DNA of 10,707 nucleotides from positions 1 to 10,707 of the forward strand of contig CALBHI010000355.1 in assembly GCA_937894535.1 (NCBI GenBank). The letters are read 5' to 3'. Origin of the DNA: an uncultured Verrucomicrobiota bacterium. GTDB taxonomy: Bacteria > Verrucomicrobiota > Kiritimatiellia > CAIVKH01. Made by a program: the position numbers and the translations under genes. Below, piece after piece: positions 5,401 through 10,707 of this stretch. The stretch's first letter is position 1, and the number at the start of each line of letters is the position of its first letter. The notes below the pieces were generated by a model that worked only from the letters and a program-made list of their open reading frames with translations, made no database searches and had not been told where the DNA came from.

Positions 5401-6279
5401 ATGGACAAGAAAAAAATCGTATTGGGTTTGCCGAAGGGTAGTCTGCAGGATTCGACCTTCGCCATGATGAAGAAGGCTGGATTCACGCTACGCACGGGAT
5501 CCCGCTCGTACATTCCGTCGGTCGACGACCCGGAAATCGATTGCCGCCTCATCCGTGCCCAGGAAATCAGCCGTTATGTCGAGCAGGGTGTGCTGGACGC
5601 CGGCTTGACCGGGCATGACTGGGTGGTTGAAAACCAATCCACGGTCCATGAAGTCGCCAACCTCGTGTATGCCAAGGTCGGCTTGAAGCCGGTGCGCTGG
5701 GTTGTTGCCGTTCCGAACGATTCGACCATCCAGTCGGCCAAGGACCTCGAAGGCAAACGGATCGCCACCGAGGCGGTCGGCTTGACCCGCCAGTATCTGG
5801 CCAAGCACAAGGTAAACGCCGAAGTCGAATTCTCCTGGGGCGCGACGGAAGTGAAGGCGCCCGAATTGGTGGATGCCATCGTCGAAATCACCGAAACCGG
5901 ATCGTCGCTCCGCGCCAACAACCTGCGCATTGTCGATACGGTGCTGGAGTCAACCACCCGTTTCATCGCCAACCAGCAGAGCTGGCAAGATGCCTGGAAA
6001 CGCAGCAAGATCGAACAAATCGCCATGTTGCTCCAAGGTGCCCTGGCTGCCGAGACGAAGGTTCTGATCAAACTGAACGCGCACAAGGACAACCTCGACC
6101 GCGTGACCAAACTCCTCCCCGCACTCCATGCCCCCACCCTCAACCAACTGGCCGCGGATGGCTGGTACTCGATCGAGTCGGTTGTGGACGAATCGGTCGT
6201 GCGTGTGATCATTCCCCAGCTCAAGGCCGCCGGCGCCGAAGGCATTATCGAAATCGGTTTGAACAAAGTCGTCCCCTAA
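5401..6279 (+). CDS. hisG: ATP phosphoribosyltransferase, long form (HisG)
   Basis: Catalyses the first step of histidine synthesis, joining ATP and PRPP to give phosphoribosyl-ATP. At 292 residues it is the long form, which carries its own regulatory domain and does not need HisZ. The N-terminus has LGLPKGSLQDST (8-19). DAGLTGHDWVVEN (66-78) is the typical DxGxTGxDWV block. The PRPP-binding loop is ETGSSLRANNL (165-175). The C-terminal ACT-like histidine-binding domain spans about 220-292, ending GLNKVVP. The start ATG at 5401 is preceded by a purine-rich but weak ribosome site (AGAAGAGAAAGAAG). No other his gene is near, so it is separated from a his operon here. It diverges from the zinc operon across a 184-nt region and is followed 25 nt later by a tiny ribosomal-protein-like gene on the same strand. 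Confidence 0.97.
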   Translation: MDKKKIVLGLPKGSLQDSTFAMMKKAGFTLRTGSRSYIPSVDDPEIDCRLIRAQEISRYVEQGVLDAGLTGHDWVVENQSTVHEVANLVYAKVGLKPVRWVVAVPNDSTIQSAKDLEGKRIATEAVGLTRQYLAKHKVNAEVEFSWGATEVKAPELVDAIVEITETGSSLRANNLRIVDTVLESTTRFIANQQSWQDAWKRSKIEQIAMLLQGALAAETKVLIKLNAHKDNLDRVTKLLPALHAPTLNQLAADGWYSIESVVDESVVRVIIPQLKAAGAEGIIEIGLNKVVP

Positions 6280-6304
6280 AGGACCAACAAGGAAGCAGAG
6301 TACT

Positions 6305-6394
6305 ATGGGTTCCGTGAAGAAAAAGCGGCGCAAGAAGATGGCCAAGCACAAACGCAAGAAGCGCTCGGCCGCCGACCGCCACAAGAAGAGATAA
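6305..6394 (+). CDS. 29-residue bS22/mS38-like basic ribosomal protein (AURKAIP1/COX24 family)
   Basis: A 29-codon gene that length cut-offs would miss. It reads MGSVKKKRRKKMAKHKRKKR, then SAADRHKKR and TAA. The opening MGSV-KKRR-KMAKHK closely follows the AURKAIP1/COX24-domain proteins. Those include mycobacterial bS22 (which also starts MGSV followed by KKRRKRM) and mitochondrial mS38, which sit on the small ribosomal subunit. 18 of 29 residues are Lys, Arg or His, fitting rRNA binding. AAGGAAG (6289-6295) lies 9 nt before the ATG, a good ribosome binding site. It starts 25 nt after hisG and precedes a TPR lipoprotein by 41 nt, so it is probably co-transcribed with hisG. The family call rests on remembered similarity of a very short sequence; the ribosomal role in this organism is inferred. 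Confidence 0.85.
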   Translation: MGSVKKKRRKKMAKHKRKKRSAADRHKKR

Positions 6395-6398
6395 CCGC

Positions 6399-6414
6399 GC
6401 GGGGTTCGCCCCGC
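6399..6414 (+). repeat. GC hairpin with TTCG loop between the ribosomal-like gene and the TPR gene
   Basis: GCGGGG (6399-6404), loop TTCG, CCCCGC (6409-6414): a perfect six-pair GC stem with a UUCG tetraloop, 4 nt after the TAA of the small gene. No T-run follows on either strand, so it is not a standard intrinsic terminator. It could protect the 3' end of the upstream message or reduce read-through into the TPR gene. Confidence 0.6.
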
Positions 6415-6435
6415 CGGGAACAACTGAATAGCCGA

Positions 6436-8508
6436 ATGAACACAGCCGTCATCCATCGTGGACTGCTCGGTTTTTCGGCGTTGGTGCTTCTGGCGGGCTG
6501 TGCTTCCGTGGTTTTCCCACGCCAACACGAGCAGCCCGCGAATGGCCCCAGCGCTGCCGACCAACGCATTGACCAGACATCACGCGCGCTCGCCCATTAC
6601 AGCATGGCCGTGCTGGAGGGTTCCAACGGCTCCGATGCGGATGCCGTAAAGCATTACGAAGCGGCCGTAGCCAGCGATCCGGACCATGTCGGACTGCGCA
6701 TCGAGCTGGCCATCGCGTATTTTCACCAAAACCGCTTTGATGATATGGCCGCGGTGCTGGAAGAGGCTCTGCGGCAAGATCCGGGGAACCTGCGCGCCTT
6801 GCAGCTTAGCGCGCTGGGTCTGCGTATCCAGGGACGGCACCGCGAAGCCTTGATCCCGCTGGCCCGCGCGGCGGAGATCGAACCGAACGAAGCGGCCAAC
6901 TACCTGGAAATCGCATCCGTATATGCACGCCTGAAGGATCGTGACGAAGCGATACGCACCCTGGAACACGCCCTCGGGAAGGTGGATAACCGGCTCGGCA
7001 TCTACCAGGCGCTGGGTGAGCTGTACCTGAACGATGCCGCGGCCATTCGCTCCAAGAACCGGGCCGCCCCCCTGCCCACCGGTCCGCTCGAGGTCCTGGC
7101 CACCGCGACGGAGGCGTTTCCTGAGGATCCCTACCTGCTGACCCAGTACGGCGACCTGCTCATCCTGCACCGCCACATCGAGGAAGCCATCGAGGTATTT
7201 GCCCGGATTGAGGCCTTGAATCCCGATGACCTGATGATCCGCCAAAAACTTGCGGTCAACCTCGCCGCGATCGGCAACCACGGCAAAGCCATCGAGTTGC
7301 TGGAGCAGATCGCCGCAGGCCAACCCGACAATATCCGGCTCCTGTACTACCTGGCGGAGCTGTACGATCAGGATGAGCAACCGGACAAGGCGCGTGAGAA
7401 ACTGGCGGCCGTTATCGCCATCAATCCGAACGCCCCCGAAGCCTATATCAAACTCTCCTTCCTGCTGCTCGCCCGCAACCAGGTTGACGATGCGCTTGCC
7501 TTGCTTCTGGAGGCACGCGGGGAAATGCCGAACGATATGCGGATCGTTGAGATGCTCGGTTATGCCTACGCCGCCCAGACCAACCACGCCGAGGCTGCTG
7601 CACACTTTTCACTGGTGGAAGACGGCATTGCCTCAACCGACCGTCCCCCGCTGATGTCGAATTTTTTTCTGAACCATGCGATCAGCCTGCAATTCACAGG
7701 CGCATACCAGGAAGCTGCGGATCGCTTGCGCACAGCCACCGCCACGAATCCCGACGCGGTGGAGGATTATCTGACCATCAACCTCCGCAGCCTTAACCGC
7801 GCCGACCGGCTATCCGCCACCCTCGCCGTACTCGACCTGATTCCCGATATCCTGCCGGATACCGTAGCCTTCCAAACCCTGCATGGCATGGCCGCGTTCC
7901 ACGCCGAACAGCCCGCCCAGGCTTTGCGCCTGCTTGAACGGGCGTATGCACTATCGGATGAAGATGGTTCGCGCGAACAATTGACAGGCCAGTTTTATTT
8001 CTGGCTGGGTGCCGCCGCGGAGCGCACCAAGGACTACGACAAAGCCGAATTCTATTTTCTCGAGGCCGTACGGGTCGAACCTGGTCACGCGGATTCCCAC
8101 AATTACCTGGCCTACATGCATGCTGAACGCGGCGTGAAACTCGACATGGCCTACGATCACATTGGCATTGCCCTCGACATCGAACCGGACAATGCCGCTT
8201 TTATCGACACCCGCGGCTGGATCTATTTTCACCAGGGCAAATACCTGGAAGCCCTTGCCGACATCCAGCGCGCCGCGGAACTGCTCCCCGACGATCCGAC
8301 CATCGCCGACCACCTTGGCGATATCCACCAGGCCCTCGGCCAGCAGGAAGAGGCACAACAGTGGTGGGCGCGGGCCCTTGAACTCGACCCCGACAACGCT
8401 ACCATTCGCGCCAAAGTCGAGGCTGGCACGGGCGAGTCCCCGGAAGGCCCGGAGCAAGACGCGGAATCCGCGACCACGCCCCTCGGACCTGACCCCGTTG
8501 CGGAATAA
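6436..8508 (+). CDS. TPR-repeat lipoprotein
   Basis: A 690-residue protein made of about 13-14 tetratricopeptide repeats. The signal peptide ends in a clear lipobox, L19-A-G-C22, so it should be lipid-anchored; residue 23 is Ala, with no Asp retention signal, favouring the outer membrane. Typical TPR units include ALRQDPGNLRALQLSALGLR, AIELLEQIAAGQPDNIRLLY and AELLPDDPTIADHLGDIHQ. The last three repeats (HNYLAYMHAERG, then DTRGWIYFHQGKYLEAL, then ADHLGDIHQALGQ) follow the pattern of a widespread TPR family seen near lolB-type genes in Proteobacteria. The tail after about 660 is a disordered Glu/Pro/Thr-rich stretch. The function is presumably as a protein-protein scaffold in envelope biogenesis; no specific partner is evident. 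The ribosome site before the ATG is weak (GGGAA at 6416-6420). It converges on the CsgG-family gene, with 54 nt between the two stops. Confidence 0.9.
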   Translation: MNTAVIHRGLLGFSALVLLAGCASVVFPRQHEQPANGPSAADQRIDQTSRALAHYSMAVLEGSNGSDADAVKHYEAAVASDPDHVGLRIELAIAYFHQNRFDDMAAVLEEALRQDPGNLRALQLSALGLRIQGRHREALIPLARAAEIEPNEAANYLEIASVYARLKDRDEAIRTLEHALGKVDNRLGIYQALGELYLNDAAAIRSKNRAAPLPTGPLEVLATATEAFPEDPYLLTQYGDLLILHRHIEEAIEVFARIEALNPDDLMIRQKLAVNLAAIGNHGKAIELLEQIAAGQPDNIRLLYYLAELYDQDEQPDKAREKLAAVIAINPNAPEAYIKLSFLLLARNQVDDALALLLEARGEMPNDMRIVEMLGYAYAAQTNHAEAAAHFSLVEDGIASTDRPPLMSNFFLNHAISLQFTGAYQEAADRLRTATATNPDAVEDYLTINLRSLNRADRLSATLAVLDLIPDILPDTVAFQTLHGMAAFHAEQPAQALRLLERAYALSDEDGSREQLTGQFYFWLGAAAERTKDYDKAEFYFLEAVRVEPGHADSHNYLAYMHAERGVKLDMAYDHIGIALDIEPDNAAFIDTRGWIYFHQGKYLEALADIQRAAELLPDDPTIADHLGDIHQALGQQEEAQQWWARALELDPDNATIRAKVEAGTGESPEGPEQDAESATTPLGPDPVAE

Positions 8509-8533
8509 AAAAAGACCGCCGGTTTCCCGGCGG
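8507..8533 (-). terminator. Rho-independent terminator of the CsgG-family gene
   Basis: On the minus strand a seven-pair GC stem (CCGCCGG at 8516-8522 with CCGGCGG at 8527-8533, four-base loop) is followed by TC and then a run of seven T (the A-run at 8507-8513 on the plus strand). This is a textbook intrinsic terminator for the gene whose stop is at 8563. On the plus strand the hairpin lacks a T-run, so it would serve the TPR gene poorly. Confidence 0.85.
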
Positions 8534-8540
8534 CCGAAGC

Positions 8541-8559
8541 TCCACCACCTGCCGGTGGA
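8541..8559. repeat. Second hairpin in the convergent intergenic region
   Basis: TCCACC (8541-8546) and GGTGGA (8554-8559) form a six-pair stem with a 7-nt loop. A second CCACC copy (8545-8549) could pair instead with GGTGG (8554-8558). It sits between the stop of the CsgG-family gene and the terminator stem. The sequence after it on the plus strand is only modestly T-rich (GCTTACTTCTTC), so it may be a weak terminator for the TPR transcript. Confidence 0.4.
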
Positions 8560-8562
8560 TGC

Positions 8563-9540
8563 TTACTTCTTCAGCTTGACCGTCGTGCCCGGCTCCGGAT
8601 TGGCTTCACCGGATACCACATCAGCATAGCTGACCTTCTCGGTTACCCGGGCTACGCGGATCACACCAATCTCCTCGCCTTCCTCGTTGCCCAGCACCTC
8701 GCCGGTATCGGGGTCGAGCAACTCCTCGCCCTGCTCGGCCATGACCAGTTCCTGACCGACCGCCACCCCGAATTCGGATCCGCGGTTGATCAACACCTGG
8801 CCCTTGTCAGACACTTTGATCACGCTGCCTTCAAACGGGAAGTTCTCCATCTGCTTGGCGAAGAACTTGGCGGCCTGGTTGATGCAATCCTGCGCGGCTT
8901 CGCCGAGCGGGGTCTTGGTGAATCCGCCCAGATCGGCTCCGAAACTGCTGCCGGAATAGCCGATGCTGGCGCCAATGCCGCCGGGCTTGCCGGTAATGCG
9001 TTCCTTGGCCACGATTTCACCCGTCGAGGTGTCGATCAGTTTGGCAATGATTGTGATCTGGGCCTTCGATCCGCCCAGGCCGACGCGGAATCCACCGACA
9101 CTGACGCCGCCACCGCCACCCGAAGCCGCTTCCTCCACCGTGGTGATCGTACCGGTGGCAATGTAGCGCGCCGAGCGGATGACGCCGGTCTTGGCCACTT
9201 TGGCCGCCTTGGCCGTACGACCACTCGCCGCCAGATCCTGTTCGGCGATCACATCGGTAAGCTTCTCGCGTTCGACCAGAACAAACCGGCCGGTATCAAA
9301 CAACGCGGATTCAAGCATGGAGGCCAGGTTGTTGCCCAACTCCCATTGGCCCCGCCAGCCAGCTTCATTTTCAAAACCCTTCACGCCGACGGCATGCTTC
9401 AGGCCCTTGTACTCGCCCAATCCCATATCGGCATTGGTTTGTTCCGTCGGGGTTTTTCCCGTGAACTGGCCCAGGGTCTGGCAGCCGGTCAAGGACACGG
9501 CGCACAGCAGGCCGGTCGCGATCAACGTCACATTCTTCAT
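8563..9540 (-). CDS. CsgG-family lipoprotein with C-terminal FlgT_C-like domain
   Basis: A 325-residue outer-membrane lipoprotein related to CsgG, the curli secretion pore. The start ATG at 9540 is chosen because GGAGG (9545-9549) precedes it and it yields a proper signal peptide with lipobox L17-T-G-C20; a GTG at 9591 would add 17 unlikely residues. The CsgG fold covers about residues 45-232: VGVKGFENE, FDTGRFVLVEREKL, RYIATGTITTVEE, LIDTSTGEIVAKE. The Gly-rich stretches at 141-158 and 187-206 fall where CsgG forms its two membrane hairpins. Residues about 235-325 (FEGSVIKVSDKGQVLINRG, then GVAVGQELVM and GVIRVARVTEKVSYADVVSG) resemble the FlgT C-terminal domain. No curli subunit or csgE/csgF gene is nearby, so curli export is not implied. 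A general envelope role, as for other CsgG-type proteins outside curli operons, is more likely. Confidence 0.9.
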   Translation of the reverse strand: MKNVTLIATGLLCAVSLTGCQTLGQFTGKTPTEQTNADMGLGEYKGLKHAVGVKGFENEAGWRGQWELGNNLASMLESALFDTGRFVLVEREKLTDVIAEQDLAASGRTAKAAKVAKTGVIRSARYIATGTITTVEEAASGGGGGVSVGGFRVGLGGSKAQITIIAKLIDTSTGEIVAKERITGKPGGIGASIGYSGSSFGADLGGFTKTPLGEAAQDCINQAAKFFAKQMENFPFEGSVIKVSDKGQVLINRGSEFGVAVGQELVMAEQGEELLDPDTGEVLGNEEGEEIGVIRVARVTEKVSYADVVSGEANPEPGTTVKLKK

Positions 9541-9570
9541 GAATCCTCCACGTGGTGTTTGCGTTACCTC

Positions 9571-9605
9571 CCCATCGTTGTATTCAACCACCGATGGGAG
9601 GGCAA
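9571..9605 (-). promoter_or_regulatory. Candidate promoter with overlapping inverted repeat upstream of the CsgG-family gene
   Basis: On the minus strand TTGCCC (9600-9605) and TACAAC (9577-9582) are 17 nt apart, each matching four of six sigma70 consensus bases; the start would be near 9570, 30 nt before the ATG. CCCATCG (9571-9577) and CGATGGG (9592-9598) form a perfect inverted repeat with a 14-nt gap that brackets the -10 and spacer. It could be an operator. It could instead be a leftover hairpin after serA, but no T-run follows. A 12-nt palindrome, TTCCGGCCGGAA, lies at 9625-9636 just past the serA stop. Confidence 0.4.
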
Positions 9606-9642
9606 GCGGATTGTAGGCCCAGGGTTCCGGCCGGAAGTGCGG

Positions 9643-10707
9643 TCAGGCCGACGGGAAATCAATGCTAAACCAGGTCTCGGCCTTGATGTCGGAGGCAATC
9701 CGGGACAGTACGTCGCCCGGCACCTTCTGGTTCACCTTGAGGATGGCAATCGACTTCTCGCATTTGGAGTCGTGCGGGTTGCGAACGTCGTCGATGTTGA
9801 TCTTCGCGGCGGCCAGGGCGGCGCCAATATGGCCGAGCACACCCGGACGGTCATCGTAGATGAACAGGACGGCATGGCCCTTCGGTTCGAAGTACAAGCT
9901 GTGGAAATCGTTGATGCGCGAGATCATCATGACGCCCTCCGTCAGGGTCCCCCGCACACTGACCCGGCGCAGGTTGCTGTCCGACAACGCAGCGGTCAGG
10001 TCGAGGGTGATCGAGTTATCATACCCCTTCTTGTCGTCCGTCTCGCGGTCCTCGAAATCGATGCCCATGTCTTTCAGATACTGCAAGGCGGCGCGCGGAT
10101 CGGAGGAGCGGTCGAAGTCGTCGCTGATCGCCGCAACGACCGGGACCAGCAACCATTTGGCGTAAGGTTTGAGCGATCCGTAGAAACTGCTCTCGATCAG
10201 CTTCAGCTTGGCGTCACGACCAACCAACTGGCGGCACAACCGGGCCAACAGGTAGGCCAGTTCGCCGTAGGCCTCGTCCAACCCGGGCGGGATATCGCGG
10301 TTGACGATGTAGCTGCTGATGCCCTTCTCGTCGAATTCGATCAATTCCTCGGCCGCATGCAAGGCCGCCTTGAAGTTGGCCTCCTTGGTGCTGGCTCCGA
10401 GATGCGGGACCATGATGTCGGCGATGTCGGCGATCGGCTTCGCCCCTTCGGCATCCTTCGGGTATACATCGTTCAACAAGCGCAGCTTCTTGGCCGCCTT
10501 CTGCGCGCGGAAATCATCTTCGTTGATGATGCCGGCGCGGGCGCAATTGACCAGCGTCGCCCCGTCCTTCATCCGGGCAATCAACCCGGCGTTGACCAGG
10601 CCGCGCGTCTCGTTGTTCTCCGGGATGTGCAACGTGATGTAATCAGCCTGCTCAAACAGCGAACCGAGATCAAGCAACTCGACATTGACCGAACGGGCGC
10701 GCTCCTG
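9643..10707 (-). CDS. serA: D-3-phosphoglycerate dehydrogenase, C-terminal part (cut by window edge)
   Basis: First enzyme of the phosphorylated serine pathway, oxidising 3-phosphoglycerate with NAD. The right edge cuts off the N-terminus; 354 residues plus the stop are visible. NAD-domain motifs are present: ADYITLHIPENNETRGLVN, MKDGATLVNCARAGIINEDD (with the conserved arginine) and the catalytic-histidine motif PHLGASTKEAN. The usual DVFxxEP motif appears as LNDVYPKDAEG, a divergent form. After a middle substrate-binding-like region, a C-terminal ACT domain (HAVLFIYDDRPGVLGHIGAALAAAKINIDDV) probably binds serine for feedback control. Other D-2-hydroxyacid dehydrogenases are possible, but the ACT domain and length favour SerA. 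It lies 102 nt upstream of the CsgG-family gene on the same strand, with an inverted repeat between. Confidence 0.92.
   Translation of the reverse strand, partial: QERARSVNVELLDLGSLFEQADYITLHIPENNETRGLVNAGLIARMKDGATLVNCARAGIINEDDFRAQKAAKKLRLLNDVYPKDAEGAKPIADIADIMVPHLGASTKEANFKAALHAAEELIEFDEKGISSYIVNRDIPPGLDEAYGELAYLLARLCRQLVGRDAKLKLIESSFYGSLKPYAKWLLVPVVAAISDDFDRSSDPRAALQYLKDMGIDFEDRETDDKKGYDNSITLDLTAALSDSNLRRVSVRGTLTEGVMMISRINDFHSLYFEPKGHAVLFIYDDRPGVLGHIGAALAAAKINIDDVRNPHDSKCEKSIAILKVNQKVPGDVLSRIASDIKAETWFSIDFPSA

Noticed and set aside
5574..6266. A minus-strand frame (230 codons) opposite hisG
   Set aside because: hisG is unambiguous and the antisense frame has no recognisable domain or ribosome site.
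6580..7605. A minus-strand frame (341 codons) opposite the TPR gene
   Set aside because: The plus-strand frame has TPR repeats and a lipobox; the antisense frame is rich in Val, Gly and Gln with no motif.
9541..9591. N-terminal extension of the CsgG-family protein from a GTG at 9591
   Set aside because: It would bury the signal peptide and lipobox; the ATG at 9540 has GGAGG upstream.

Overview
The window reads as ordinary chromosomal DNA of a Gram-negative bacterium. It is GC-rich (roughly 60% by eye), encodes lipoproteins, and has a signal-peptide-bearing, probably beta-barrel, surface protein. The mix suggests the PVC superphylum (Verrucomicrobiota or Kiritimatiellota). That mix is a long-form HisG, a tiny bS22/mS38-like basic protein, an unusual SerA C-terminus, and unrecognised Cys-rich and membrane-anchored small proteins. 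This placement is inference at low to moderate confidence. No rRNA, tRNA, CRISPR array or transposase was found.

Left part, minus strand (5216 down to 1). A tightly packed five-gene metal-uptake operon runs leftward from a good sigma70-type promoter at 5243-5271. Its order is: a His/Asp/Glu-rich putative outer-membrane protein, a ZnuA/TroA-type substrate-binding protein, a 142-residue membrane-anchored protein of unknown function, a ZnuC-type ATPase, and a ZnuB-type permease. Spacings are 8 nt, 6 nt, a GTGA overlap and an ATGA overlap. An AT-rich imperfect palindrome lies over the -10 box and is a candidate Zur/Fur-family operator. The inferred job is zinc (possibly also manganese) capture at the cell surface, periplasmic hand-off and inner-membrane import. 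The same strand continues, with no visible terminator, into a 127-residue protein with two four-cysteine clusters, then the start of clpB, cut by the window edge.

Middle, plus strand (5401-8508). hisG diverges from the zinc operon. It is followed by a 29-codon gene for a bS22/mS38-like ribosomal protein and by a 690-residue TPR lipoprotein. These three may be co-transcribed, with a UUCG-loop hairpin between the last two.

Right part, minus strand (10707-8563). A truncated serA (3-phosphoglycerate dehydrogenase with a C-terminal ACT domain) is followed by a CsgG-family lipoprotein with a C-terminal FlgT_C-like extension. A Rho-independent terminator at 8507-8533 ends the CsgG gene, which converges on the TPR gene.

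The most interesting region is the zinc operon. It has a doubly His-rich surface-protein candidate, an uncharacterised anchored protein inserted among the transporter genes, and a promoter-embedded operator candidate.
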